A DNA stretch of 64,000 nt from Thalassomonas actiniarum (GCF_000948975.2 NZ_CP059735.1:992001-1056000), one strand, 5' to 3'. Shown: positions 26,330 to 34,955, counted from the first letter of the stretch. Translations and numbers: made by a program. Notes: generated from the letters alone by a model not told the origin.

Positions 26330-27880
26330 ATGAAAATAAGGCGGACTTTCACCACGCTGTTAATCGCCCTGGCGTTTACCGCCGGGATCGTTTGTGCCAA
26401 ATACCTAAGCAGCAGCGGGCACAGTAATCTCCCGGTCACAAGCAGCAGCGAGGGGGCAAGTTATCTTGGTTACCAGCATGCAGGGGCTGAGCCAGATAAG
26501 GCAAGAAATAGCAAGGGGAAAAACGGCAAGGCAAGTGCGGTTCCCCGCCGCAGCAGCGAGGGAAAAGTCCATGTGGTGAAAGACGGCGATTCGATCATGG
26601 CGGCGGTAAAGGCGGCGAGTCCCGGGGATAGCATACAAATTTTCCCCGGCAATTATCACGAAACCGTCTACATAGATAAAGACGATATCCGCTTGATTGG
26701 CGTGATAGAGCAAGGTGAACGCGCAACCCTGGACGGCAAAGAGTTGCTCAACGACGCTATTTTATATTCCGGCAATAATATCGTGGTGGAGAACTTAAAA
26801 ATCACCCGCTATAAAGGCAACGGCATTATGGGGCAGGCGGGCAACAATTTTGAGATCCGCAACAATATTATTGTCGACACCGGGGTGTACGGCATTTTCC
26901 CCCAGCTGGGCAAGAACGGCATCGTAGAATTTAATGTTATCTCGGGTATTGAAGATGCCGCCATTTATGTCGGCATGAGCGATAATATCCATGTTGCCCA
27001 TAACGATGTTTTTGACAGCGTTGCCGGTATCGAAATCGAAAACTCCCGTCATGCGATCGTGGAAAACAATTATGTCCACAACAATACCGGCGGCATTCTC
27101 GCCTTTATTACCCCGGGGCTGCCGATTAAAACCACTTATGATGTCATCATCCGCAATAATTTTGTCATCGGCAATAACCATAAAAACTTCGGCGCCCCCG
27201 GCTCGACCGTTTCCGGGATCCCGGCAGGTACGGGGATTTTGATCATGGCGGCGGATGAAGTTATCGTCGAAGGCAACATCATTTCCGATAATAAAACCGC
27301 AGGTATTATCATCACCGACCACGACAATGCCGCCAATATCACCTTAGATCCCGAATCGGATCCCAGCCCGGATAAGGTGATGCTGCTGGACAATACCATG
27401 ATCAACAACGGTTACGATACCCTGGATGAAGTCAAAGTGCTGATGCTGACCGAGTTTAAAAGCGGCAACCCGGATATCGTCAGGGTGGGGCAGAGCCGTG
27501 ACAGCTGCATCCTTAATCCGCAGCGTTATTTTACCCTGGGAGTAGGTAAGTGGAAAAAATGTGATTTCAGCCATACCGCGGCAATAGATACCTACCTTTT
27601 GGATGAGCCGGTACCGGCGCGGGAGATAGATCCGTCGGAGCGGGGCAAGGTGGTTTACCTGGGCATTTGCACCGGCTGCCATACCTACACCGGGCGCATG
27701 ATAGGGCCGCCGGTGGAAATTATCCAGGCGCTGTATATGGATAACCCGCAGGGACTGGCGGACTGGATTGAACAACCCACCAAAAAACGTGAAGATTATC
27801 CGCCGATGCCGCCGCAAAACTACCTGGACAAGGAAACCCGGCTGGCGGTGGCCAGGTATATGTTGAGCGCCACAAATTAA
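26330..27880 (+). CDS. Parallel beta-helix protein with C-terminal cytochrome c domain
   Basis: The 516-residue protein has an N-terminal signal or anchor segment (LLIALAFTAGIVCA), a Ser/Lys-rich linker, a right-handed parallel beta-helix (about 75-390) rich in NN and GI turns as in NosD/CASH proteins (NNIVVENLKITRYKGNGI; NSRHAIVENNYVHNNTGG), and a C-terminal monohaem cytochrome c (ICTGCHTYTG, haem site 447-451; possible Met ligand in PPMPPQNYL). It follows the dihaem gene by 13 bases behind GGAGGGG. I recall beta-helix proteins of this sort occurring in uncharacterised gene pairs with haem-containing proteins, but no function is established to my knowledge. The helix may bind a polysaccharide or polymer while the haem passes electrons. 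Confidence 0.85.
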   Translation: MKIRRTFTTLLIALAFTAGIVCAKYLSSSGHSNLPVTSSSEGASYLGYQHAGAEPDKARNSKGKNGKASAVPRRSSEGKVHVVKDGDSIMAAVKAASPGDSIQIFPGNYHETVYIDKDDIRLIGVIEQGERATLDGKELLNDAILYSGNNIVVENLKITRYKGNGIMGQAGNNFEIRNNIIVDTGVYGIFPQLGKNGIVEFNVISGIEDAAIYVGMSDNIHVAHNDVFDSVAGIEIENSRHAIVENNYVHNNTGGILAFITPGLPIKTTYDVIIRNNFVIGNNHKNFGAPGSTVSGIPAGTGILIMAADEVIVEGNIISDNKTAGIIITDHDNAANITLDPESDPSPDKVMLLDNTMINNGYDTLDEVKVLMLTEFKSGNPDIVRVGQSRDSCILNPQRYFTLGVGKWKKCDFSHTAAIDTYLLDEPVPAREIDPSERGKVVYLGICTGCHTYTGRMIGPPVEIIQALYMDNPQGLADWIEQPTKKREDYPPMPPQNYLDKETRLAVARYMLSATN

Positions 27881-27937
27881 CCTGGCAGGGCTCCCCCTGG
27901 ACAAACTGTTTCGGGGGAAAATCTGCTTTTGGGCTTG

Positions 27938-28555
27938 TTAGCTTTTTGCTCCCATGCTCAACAGGTATTCGCGGATTGCCGGATTTTTTGCACCGCTTAG
28001 CGGGCTCCTCAAGGTGCTGCCGTTCAAGGTCTTGGCCTTGACCGCCAGGTTAACATCGGCGCCGTTTTCCACTAAAAACTTTACCATCGCCAGGTGGCCA
28101 CTGCGGGAAGCGGTAATTAAGGCGGTTTCATCGTCGGGGGCTACGGCATTGATGTCGGCGCCGCGCTGATAAAGCAAGGCGGCAGCTTCCACTTGGTTTG
28201 CCATGGCGGCAGCGGTTAATGCCGTGCCGTCGCTCCTGGTTATTTGATTTACATCTGCCCCCTGCTGCAGCAAAGTCTTGATCATTGCCAGCTTGCCTTG
28301 CCTGGCGGCGATGATTAAGGCGGTGCCGTCACCGGGGAGCAGCTGGTTAACATCCAGGGCGGAATTGAGCAGTGCAGTTAATGCCTGCTGATCATTGTTG
28401 CTAATCGCTGCCATCAGGCTATCCGCTGCGCTGTTGCTGCTATGGACAGGCGATTGGGTTGAAATTGAGTGTTTTGGCTCATCATGTGAAAAACTGGTGG
28501 TGGCAACCAGGGCTAAGCTTAAGCTGAACGCTGTGGCCGGGAGCAATACCTTCAT
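27938..28555 (-). CDS. Exported ankyrin-repeat protein
   Basis: A signal peptide (LSLALVATTSFSHDE) is followed by four or five ankyrin repeats (DGTALIIAARQGKLAMIKTLLQ; DETALITASRSGHLAMVKFLVENGADVNLA). The 205-residue protein would be periplasmic and act as a protein-binding scaffold. In Pseudomonas, a periplasmic ankyrin protein (AnkB) supports catalase KatB, so a link to the neighbouring dihaem peroxidase-like protein is conceivable. It is convergent with the cytochrome operon with a 57-base gap containing a weak TCCCCC/GGGGGA hairpin. Confidence 0.85.
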   Translation of the reverse strand: MKVLLPATAFSLSLALVATTSFSHDEPKHSISTQSPVHSSNSAADSLMAAISNNDQQALTALLNSALDVNQLLPGDGTALIIAARQGKLAMIKTLLQQGADVNQITRSDGTALTAAAMANQVEAAALLYQRGADINAVAPDDETALITASRSGHLAMVKFLVENGADVNLAVKAKTLNGSTLRSPLSGAKNPAIREYLLSMGAKS

Positions 28556-28747
28556 TGTTATTATCCTTTCATTTTCGTGGAAAAGCTTCTGTTATAGATA
28601 AAGTCGCCGGCAATGGGGATAAAGTTTGAAAATTTCTCTTTTTATTTATTTTTATTTATTTTTATTGCTTGCCGGTGGCGCTGCCGATAAAAAACATGGC
28701 CAAAAAGCAGTAATTCTTTGATTGTGTATAATTAACGCTAATTGGTA

Positions 28748-28796
28748 TTGACTTTCTGTTCTTACCTGCCTTAAATGGAACAAGATTAGGCAGGTA
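28748..28796 (+). promoter_or_regulatory. Candidate promoter with inverted repeat upstream of the kinase gene
   Basis: TTGACT (28748-28753) and TTAAAT (28771-28776) are 17 bases apart. TACCTGCC (28763-28770) and GGCAGGTA (28789-28796) form a perfect inverted repeat that brackets the -10 box, a good place for a repressor or activator. It lies 40-90 bases before the kinase start. Confidence 0.45.
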
Positions 28797-28835
28797 CCAT
28801 GGCTTACTTTTATTGAGGTCTATTGAGCTATTTTG

Positions 28836-30413
28836 ATGAGTAAAGCACTGTTTTCCAATAATAAATTAAGTCAGCGGGTATTGGTTTATATTTTGCTTTG
28901 CAGCTCTGTGCTATCTTTATGCACCACCTCGGTACAACTCTATGCCGATTATAATGATGATTTATCCGCGTTAAAACAACGCTTTGTCAATATTGAAATC
29001 AGTTATATTCCCTCCATTGCCACCAGTCTCTGGGACTTCAACGAACCTTTAGTACAACAGCAAATTCAGGGCATAGTGCAGCTGCCGGATATTCGTTATG
29101 CAAAAATCGTTACCGGCTTAGGCAACATTTATGAGTTCGGAGATCCGGATGTGGTGGCCGAGGACGACATGGAATACCCGGTTTTTTACGGGGATAATGA
29201 TATCGGCACCTTAAAGGTGTTCGCCGATTATCAGGATATTTATCAGCGGCTGTGGCAAAGGGCCGGTTTTATTATCACTTCAGAATTTATCAAAATTTTT
29301 ATTGTCGCCCTGTGTATTGTCTTTATTGTTCACTTGCTGATCACCCGCCATCTTTACCGTATTACCCATTACTCGCAGGAGTTGGCCAGCGATAATCTCA
29401 ATACCGAATTAAGCCTGTCGAACCGTCCCGGTAAAAAAGATGAGTTAGATCTGCTGGTGGATGCTATCAATGATATGCGCCTGACCTTAAAAAGCGATAT
29501 TCAAAAACGGGAAGTGGCGGAAAATGCCCTGATCCAGCTTAATGGTGAGCTGGAAGTGAAAGTGTATGACCGCACCGCCAAATTAGAGCACAGCAATCAA
29601 CAATTGCAGCAATCGCTGGATGATCTGACCCTGGCAAAAGATCAACTGGTGCAGTCGGAAAAGATGGCTTCCCTGGGTCAACTGGTGGCGGGGGTTGCCC
29701 ATGAAGTCAACACACCTTTGGGGATCTGTGTCACTTCCATTACCGCCCTCAAAGAAAAAGTCGATGCGTTAAAGCGGGCGGTGGACTCGCAGGAACTCAC
29801 CAAGTCTCATTTGTCCTCGACTTTAAGCGTGCTGACCGAATACCAGTTGATCATAGAGCGTAGTTTGAACAAATCGGTGGAGCTGATCCGCGGTTTTAAA
29901 TCGGTGGCGGTTGAACAACATACCGATCCCGAATTGAAGATTAATTTGTCCCGCCAGGTGCATGATATAGTGAACACGGTGAAAACTATGTTTAAGCATA
30001 AAAAATATCAAATTCACCTGGATATAGATCCCGAACTTTCCCTGGTGACCTACCCCAGTGCCTGGAACCAGATCTTAACCAACTTTTTAATGAATTCTCA
30101 TGTCCACGGTTTTGAAGGGCGGGATACCGGCAATATTTCCATCTCTTTCACCGAAGAAGACGGTTACCTGACCTTGTTGTATAAAGACGATGGTGTCGGC
30201 ATTAATAAAGGCATTAAAAAACGGGTCTTCGATCCCTTTGTTACCACCAAGCGCGGCCAGGGAGGCTCCGGCCTCGGGCTTAATATTGTTTTTAACCTGG
30301 TCGATGCCAAACTTGGCGGTGTTATCAAATGTCTGGATGTCGACAAAGGTTGCTGTTTCCAGGTCCGGGTGCCGATAGTGCATGCCGACTCTAAAAAGCT
30401 TGCCGACGCCTAA
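28836..30413 (+). CDS. Orphan membrane sensor histidine kinase
   Basis: Two membrane spans (about 16-37 and 148-171) flank a periplasmic sensor of about 110 residues with SIATSLWDFN, a segment seen in sensors of this class. A HAMP region (about 172-225) and coiled coil precede HisKA (SLGQLVAGVAHEVNTPLG, His at about 289) and HATPase (N box NFLMNSHVHGF, DDGVGI, DPFVTTKR, GGSGLGLNIV). It resembles the NtrB/DctB-like group with an HEVNTPLG phosphorylation box. No response regulator is adjacent. I use ATG 28836; a TTG one codon upstream is the only alternative nearby. Confidence 0.9.
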   Translation: MSKALFSNNKLSQRVLVYILLCSSVLSLCTTSVQLYADYNDDLSALKQRFVNIEISYIPSIATSLWDFNEPLVQQQIQGIVQLPDIRYAKIVTGLGNIYEFGDPDVVAEDDMEYPVFYGDNDIGTLKVFADYQDIYQRLWQRAGFIITSEFIKIFIVALCIVFIVHLLITRHLYRITHYSQELASDNLNTELSLSNRPGKKDELDLLVDAINDMRLTLKSDIQKREVAENALIQLNGELEVKVYDRTAKLEHSNQQLQQSLDDLTLAKDQLVQSEKMASLGQLVAGVAHEVNTPLGICVTSITALKEKVDALKRAVDSQELTKSHLSSTLSVLTEYQLIIERSLNKSVELIRGFKSVAVEQHTDPELKINLSRQVHDIVNTVKTMFKHKKYQIHLDIDPELSLVTYPSAWNQILTNFLMNSHVHGFEGRDTGNISISFTEEDGYLTLLYKDDGVGINKGIKKRVFDPFVTTKRGQGGSGLGLNIVFNLVDAKLGGVIKCLDVDKGCCFQVRVPIVHADSKKLADA

Positions 30414-30552
30414 ACCTCCAAGCCGTTAGCGATTGCTTCATCCCGCTTTCACCTGAGTGTTTCATTTTTCTTTCTTGCGACTGCTGTTGCAGTTCCACCT
30501 TTATTCTCTTTTGCCGTCAGAAATTGGCTATTGATTTTTTATGATAAAAAAT

Positions 30553-30567
30553 GTGACAGGTTGTCAC
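30553..30567. promoter_or_regulatory. Palindromic operator candidate for the TetR regulator
   Basis: GTGACA-GGT-TGTCAC is a perfect six-base palindrome with a three-base spacer, flanked by AAAAAAT and TTTTT. It lies 52 bases before the tetR start, typical for autorepression by TetR-family proteins. Confidence 0.6.
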
Positions 30568-30618
30568 TTTTTAGCTACTCTTAAACGACTTGGATAAAAA
30601 GTAGTCAGGTGAGCGGAC

Positions 30619-31323
30619 GTGTCAGCAAGAATAATAAGAATCAATCCAAAGCAGCAGCGCAGCCAAAGCCGGGTCAGCAAGATACTGGAAATCGCCGGTG
30701 AGTTATTTGAATGCCGCGGCCTGGATGCGGTGACGTTATCGGATATTGCCACTAAGGCGGAAATTACCCGCAGCTCTTTATACCGCTATTTTCCCGATAA
30801 AAATGCGGTGATTAAAGCGCTGGCCCAGTTACATATGGATAAACTCAAACAGGAATTTGACTGTCTCTTTTTACCGGAAAAGCCTGTACAAGGGGGACAG
30901 GAAACAAGCCAGTCTCAGGCGGGCAGTGGCATAAATAGCGGCGATCACAGTGAGCATCAGCTGGGCCGGCAGCAACTGTTGGCAAGCGTTGATAAGATCA
31001 TCGATGTTTATGCCAATTTTTATTGTTATCAGCCCGGGTTCAGTGCGGTATGGGGGGCTATGGCCAGTATTCCCGAATTGCAGGTGCTTGACGATCAGGA
31101 ACTGCATTATCACGGCCTGGTATTCTATCGGCAAACCCGGCAATTATTTCCCAAGGTCAGCGAAGCACAGTTAAGGATCATCAGCACTATGTTGCCCAGG
31201 GCGGTGGGGGCGGTGTTACGTCTGGCGATGTCGGCAACACCGGAAGAAGCAAAGGCTTATATCGGGGAAGCCAAGCAAATGGCAAAGGCGTATTTATTGA
31301 GCATTTGCGAGCAACAGGGGTGA
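30619..31323 (+). CDS. TetR/AcrR family transcriptional regulator
   Basis: The N-terminal helix-turn-helix is clear (SRVSKILEIAGELFECRGLDAVTLSDIATKAEITRSSLYRYFPDKNAVIKAL). A Gly/Gln/Ser-rich insertion (about 90-120) separates it from the helical ligand domain and is unusual for the family. The start is GTG at 30619. The next gene on the same strand, 181 bases away, encodes a neutral ceramidase, which may be its target; a lipid or fatty acid ligand is a reasonable guess. Confidence 0.9.
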   Translation: MSARIIRINPKQQRSQSRVSKILEIAGELFECRGLDAVTLSDIATKAEITRSSLYRYFPDKNAVIKALAQLHMDKLKQEFDCLFLPEKPVQGGQETSQSQAGSGINSGDHSEHQLGRQQLLASVDKIIDVYANFYCYQPGFSAVWGAMASIPELQVLDDQELHYHGLVFYRQTRQLFPKVSEAQLRIISTMLPRAVGAVLRLAMSATPEEAKAYIGEAKQMAKAYLLSICEQQG

Positions 31324-31429
31324 TCAGAAACACAGGCATAAAAACAGATAAAAATACCAGGGAAGAGCGGTAATAAGGGAAGTAAGAGCTACTTATTTTT
31401 TCTCTGAAGATTAGCACAGTCTTTCGGGC

Positions 31430-31465
31430 CGGGAGTCCAAATATAAGACATGCTCCCGACTCCCG
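31430..31465 (+). repeat. Inverted repeat before the ceramidase gene
   Basis: CGGGAGTC (31430-31437) pairs perfectly with GACTCCCG (31458-31465), 20-base spacer. It may terminate tetR transcription or fold in the leader of the ceramidase mRNA; there is no T-tract. Confidence 0.45.
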
Positions 31466-31504
31466 TTAGCGGCCGGGAACATGACAAGCTAACAGGAAGA
31501 AAAA

Positions 31505-33514
31505 ATGAAAATAATAAGGACGAGCATCAGGAGAATAGTACCTGCGGCATTACTTGCCTGCGTTGGTGTCACCCAGGCGGGGGATTTTCAAATTGGCCGG
31601 GGCATACATGATATTACCGGGCCGGCGGCGGAAGTCGGCATGTTGGGGTATGCCGACTTAGAGCAGATCAGCTCAGGTATCCATACCCGGTTGCATGCCC
31701 GCGCGTTTATCATTGCCGAAAATGACAATATCAACCAGCGGGTGGTGATGGTCAGTGCCGACCTGGGTATGTTGACCCAGTCGGTGAAACAAGGGGTGGT
31801 GGCCAAGCTCAAGCAAAAATACGGCGACCTCTATCTCGATGCCAATGTGATGTTATCCCCCACCCACACCCATTCAGGTCCCGGCGGCCTCTCTCATTAT
31901 GCCCTTACCAACCTGACATCTTTGGGTTATATCGAACAGAACTACCATGCGGTTGTTGACGGCATAGTTGCGGCGATAGACCAGGCGCACCAGGAGCTGA
32001 GCCCCGGAGAAATTAAAATCAACCAGGGAGAGCTGTACAATGTCAGCGTAAACCGCAGCGATGAAGCCTACCAGGCCAATCCGGCGGCAGAAAAAAGCCG
32101 TTATGACGACAATGTCGAACATAGCATGACCTTGCTGAAATTCACGAAAAACAGCCAGGATTATGCCCAGTGGAACTGGTTCCCGGTGCACCCTGTGTCC
32201 ATGAGCAGCAGCAATACCCTGATTTCTGCCGATAACAAGGGTTATGCCTCCTATCTTTTTGAACGGGACATGGGCCTGGATTATCTGAGTAAGCAAGGTT
32301 TTGTCGCCGCTTTTGCCCAGGCCAATGCCGGGGATGTCAGCCCCAACTTAAACCTTGACGGCACCGGCCCCGGCAGCACAGAGCTGGAAAGCACGCAAAT
32401 TATCGGTCAGCGGCAATATGATAAAGCGAAAGCGCTTTATTTAAGTGCCAGCCAGCCCCTGGGCGGCGATATCAGCTACCGCCATACCTTTGTTGATTTC
32501 TCGAAACTGGCGGTGGCTTCGGAATATTCCGGGGAAAGTGCCAGCAGCACCTGTGATGCCGCCTTAGGTTATGCCTTTGCCGCCGGCACCGAAGACGGTA
32601 AGGGCCCGGACTGGTTTCATGAAGGAGATAACAGTGCCAATCCGCTGTTTACTATGGTGACTTCCCTGATTGCCGTGGCCCCGGATTCGCTTCGGGAATG
32701 TCACGCGGAAAAAGAAATTCTGCTGGCGACGGGCTTGGTAGAGCCTGTGCCCTGGACCCCGGATGTTTTGCCGCTGCAGCTGCTGAAAATCGGGCGCTTG
32801 GCGGTGGTTGCCCTGCCGTCTGAAATCACTACCATGGCGGGGCGCAGGTTAATGGCCACGGTGCAGGCGGAACTGGCGGGGGAGGTCGATCATGTGGTCT
32901 TGTCCGGCCTGGCCAATACCTATGCCGGTTATGTCTCCACCCGGGAAGAATATGCCGCCCAGCATTACGAAGGCGGCCATACCATTTTCGGCCCCCATAC
33001 TCTGGCGGGATACCAGCAGGAATTTACCAAGCTGGCGCGGGCAATCAAGCAGAATACCCAGGTGGAAGCCGGACCGGCTTTAAGGGAATTGGCGGATCAG
33101 CAGCTGACCTTCCAGACCGGTGTGGTACTGGATAATACCCCGATCTTTACTTCTTTTGGCGATGTCCATCAGCAGGTTAACTCCAGCTACGGCAAAGGGC
33201 AAACGGCTTTTGTCAGCTTCTGGACCGGGCACCCGAAAAATGATTTAAAAACCCAGAGCACTTATCTGGAGGTGCAGAGGAAAGTGGCGGGTAACTGGCA
33301 AAAAGTCGCCGATGATAACGACTGGGAAACCTTTTACCGCTGGAAGCGTATCGATCCCGTATGGGGCAGCTCACGTGCGGAAATCTCCTGGAATATCCCC
33401 GCAGATGCTCCAAGCGGGGAATACCGTATCCTGCATTACGGCGCTTATAAAAATGGCTGGACCGGCAATATCCATCGCTTCACCGGCAAATCTAAATCCT
33501 TTAGCGTAAATTAG
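31505..33514 (+). CDS. Neutral ceramidase, exported
   Basis: The 669-residue protein has a signal peptide (LLACVGVTQAG) and the neutral/alkaline ceramidase domain, which splits ceramide into sphingosine and fatty acid. Key features are GRGIHDITGPAAEVGMLGYA, the zinc-binding THTHSGPGG (H121, H123) and NAGDVSPN with the catalytic Ser (S279). The C-terminal 150 residues form the Ig-like domain of the family (FVSFWTGHPKNDL). The marine bacterium may use host or algal ceramides as nutrients or as a tool against eukaryotic membranes. A secreted phosphodiesterase 6 kb away could supply related lipids, but that is inference. Confidence 0.93.
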   Translation: MKIIRTSIRRIVPAALLACVGVTQAGDFQIGRGIHDITGPAAEVGMLGYADLEQISSGIHTRLHARAFIIAENDNINQRVVMVSADLGMLTQSVKQGVVAKLKQKYGDLYLDANVMLSPTHTHSGPGGLSHYALTNLTSLGYIEQNYHAVVDGIVAAIDQAHQELSPGEIKINQGELYNVSVNRSDEAYQANPAAEKSRYDDNVEHSMTLLKFTKNSQDYAQWNWFPVHPVSMSSSNTLISADNKGYASYLFERDMGLDYLSKQGFVAAFAQANAGDVSPNLNLDGTGPGSTELESTQIIGQRQYDKAKALYLSASQPLGGDISYRHTFVDFSKLAVASEYSGESASSTCDAALGYAFAAGTEDGKGPDWFHEGDNSANPLFTMVTSLIAVAPDSLRECHAEKEILLATGLVEPVPWTPDVLPLQLLKIGRLAVVALPSEITTMAGRRLMATVQAELAGEVDHVVLSGLANTYAGYVSTREEYAAQHYEGGHTIFGPHTLAGYQQEFTKLARAIKQNTQVEAGPALRELADQQLTFQTGVVLDNTPIFTSFGDVHQQVNSSYGKGQTAFVSFWTGHPKNDLKTQSTYLEVQRKVAGNWQKVADDNDWETFYRWKRIDPVWGSSRAEISWNIPADAPSGEYRILHYGAYKNGWTGNIHRFTGKSKSFSVN

Positions 33515-33541
33515 CCTCAAGCTGGCTCAGCAAGTAACATC

Positions 33542-33569
33542 AAAGCTAAGGTGAAAGTGCCTTAGCTTT
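33542..33569 (+). terminator. Hairpin after the ceramidase gene
   Basis: AAAGCTAAGG (33542-33551) and CCTTAGCTTT (33560-33569) form a perfect 10-bp stem with an eight-base loop, 28 bases after the stop. Confidence 0.65.
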
Positions 33570-33570
33570 A

Positions 33571-33720
33571 ATTACAGGAAGTAATGTATGTCATGGGCCC
33601 AGGACGAGCAGGAATGACGATTATTACAGGAAGTAATGTATGTCATGGGCTCAGGACGAGCAGGAATGACGATTATTACAGGAAGTAATGTATGTCATGG
33701 GCTCAGGACGAGCAGGAATG
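33571..33720. repeat. Three tandem copies of a 52-bp repeat
   Basis: Units start ATTACAGGAAGTAATG at 33571, 33623 and 33675, each 52 bases, the last cut after 46. Copies differ at one visible base (GGGCCC versus GGGCTC). Each contains GGAAG then ATG TCA TGG, encoding only a nine-residue peptide (MSWAQDEQE). This looks like a minisatellite in the gap between two convergent genes. A degenerate continuation (GAGCAGGCATGGC) occurs at 33768-33780. Confidence 0.92.
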
Positions 33721-33792
33721 GCTCTTATTTGCAGGATTTAATCTAATCTAGTCTAGACTATAAGCATGAGCAGGCATGGCGCTTTTTAACGG

Positions 33793-34587
33793 CTACAGGT
33801 TTATTTCCCCGGCCATATAATCGGCGGCGCCGCCGGTTAATAATACCCGGTCGCCTTTGAGCTCGCAGGTGAGCTGGCCGGTGCGCTCGGATAGCTGTTT
33901 AGCGGTTAACACCTTGCGGTTTAGCCGCGCCTGCCAGTAGGGAGCAAGCTGGCAGTGGGCGGAGCCGGTCACCGGATCTTCATTCACGCGATATTTCGGG
34001 TAAAAACAGCGGCTGACAAAATCGACCTCGTTCCCGGGAGCCGTCACTATCACCCCCCTTAAATCCAGGTTATACCAGGCGGCATAATCCGGGGTAAGGT
34101 TTTTGACTTCTTCTTCATTGCTGAGGACAACCAGGTAATCGGTGCCGGCCAGTACGGCTGTCGGTGTGATTGTTAATCCGGCCAATAATGCCATCGGCGG
34201 AGGAGTATCCCGGGATGCAGAGGCGGGAAAGTCCAGACAATAACCCTGGCTTACCTTGGTTACCCTCAGCTCGCCGCTTCGGCTTTTAAAGCGGATTTCC
34301 GGCTCGTTAAAACCTAAATGTTGATATAACACATGGGCGCTGGCCAGGGTGGCATGACCGCACAGATCTACCTCTCCCTTAGGCGTAAACCAGCGAAGTT
34401 CAATGCCTTGTTCACCGTTATTTTCACCCGGCACGATAAAAGCGGTTTCCGATAAATTATTGGCTGCGGCAATTTTTTGCAGCAGTTCGTCATCAAGCCA
34501 GTGGCCTAACGGACAGACCGCGGCGGGGTTACCTTCGAATACTTTGGCGGCGAAAGCGTCTACCTGATATATGCTTATTTTCATCAT
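33793..34587 (-). CDS. PhzF family isomerase
   Basis: The 264-residue protein has the diaminopimelate-epimerase-like two-lobed fold of PhzF: YQVDAFAAKVFEGNPAAVCPL, the catalytic Glu in NLSETAF (about residue 47), the GHATLASAHVLY motif, and DPVTGSAHCQLAPYW. Family members isomerise small acids; only some act in phenazine synthesis, and no other phz gene is present, so the substrate is unknown. It is the last gene of a four-gene minus-strand operon. Confidence 0.9.
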   Translation of the reverse strand: MMKISIYQVDAFAAKVFEGNPAAVCPLGHWLDDELLQKIAAANNLSETAFIVPGENNGEQGIELRWFTPKGEVDLCGHATLASAHVLYQHLGFNEPEIRFKSRSGELRVTKVSQGYCLDFPASASRDTPPPMALLAGLTITPTAVLAGTDYLVVLSNEEEVKNLTPDYAAWYNLDLRGVIVTAPGNEVDFVSRCFYPKYRVNEDPVTGSAHCQLAPYWQARLNRKVLTAKQLSERTGQLTCELKGDRVLLTGGAADYMAGEINL

Positions 34588-34610
34588 TTACCTGCTGTTA
34601 ACTGAAGTGG

Positions 34611-34928
34611 TTATTCCCGGTACCAAACCGTCACCAGGCCATCTGAGTCGCTCACCGAATGGGAAATGTTGATCAGTTGCTTTGGCTTTAAAGTAGACGC
34701 AAATTCACAGGCGCTGGTGAATAATTCATCCCAGTTGGCAAAGCTGCCGCGAAATACTTTATAGGTGACCGAATGGGGTTTTGAAATATAGAGCTGTGCA
34801 TTTGGAAACAAATGGCTGGGATTTTCTGTCGTGGTATTGAGCACGCCCCTGGCACAGTTGCATTTCCAGCAAACCTCGAAGCTGTCATCTTCGACATCGG
34901 TATTGCAGTTTTGACATATCCAGGTCAT
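34611..34928 (-). CDS. Small zinc-ribbon protein
   Basis: The 105-residue protein starts with a double CxxC zinc ribbon (WICQNCNTDVEDDSFEVCWKCN, residues 3-24). The remaining 75 residues have no motif I recognise. It is probably cytosolic. It lies between an alpha/beta hydrolase (27 bases) and phzF-like (23 bases), so it is co-transcribed with both. Confidence 0.75.
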   Translation of the reverse strand: MTWICQNCNTDVEDDSFEVCWKCNCARGVLNTTTENPSHLFPNAQLYISKPHSVTYKVFRGSFANWDELFTSACEFASTLKPKQLINISHSVSDSDGLVTVWYRE

Positions 34929-34955
34929 TTTTTCTCCGTTTAGCTTATGGGGCTG

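Noticed and set aside
27344-27904. Antisense ORF of 186 codons opposite the beta-helix gene
   Set aside because: It overlaps the beta-helix-cytochrome gene, whose haem motif and domains are clear; no independent support.
33571-33720. CRISPR array
   Set aside because: Units are direct, with no spacers: the 52-bp copies touch each other and differ at one base. No cas gene is near.
33587-33720. Translated peptide family in the 52-bp repeats
   Set aside because: The unit length is not a multiple of three, each frame is soon stopped, and the only start gives nine residues.
33793-34587. Phenazine biosynthesis gene
   Set aside because: PhzF-like proteins are widespread and no other phz gene is present; only a family call is supported.
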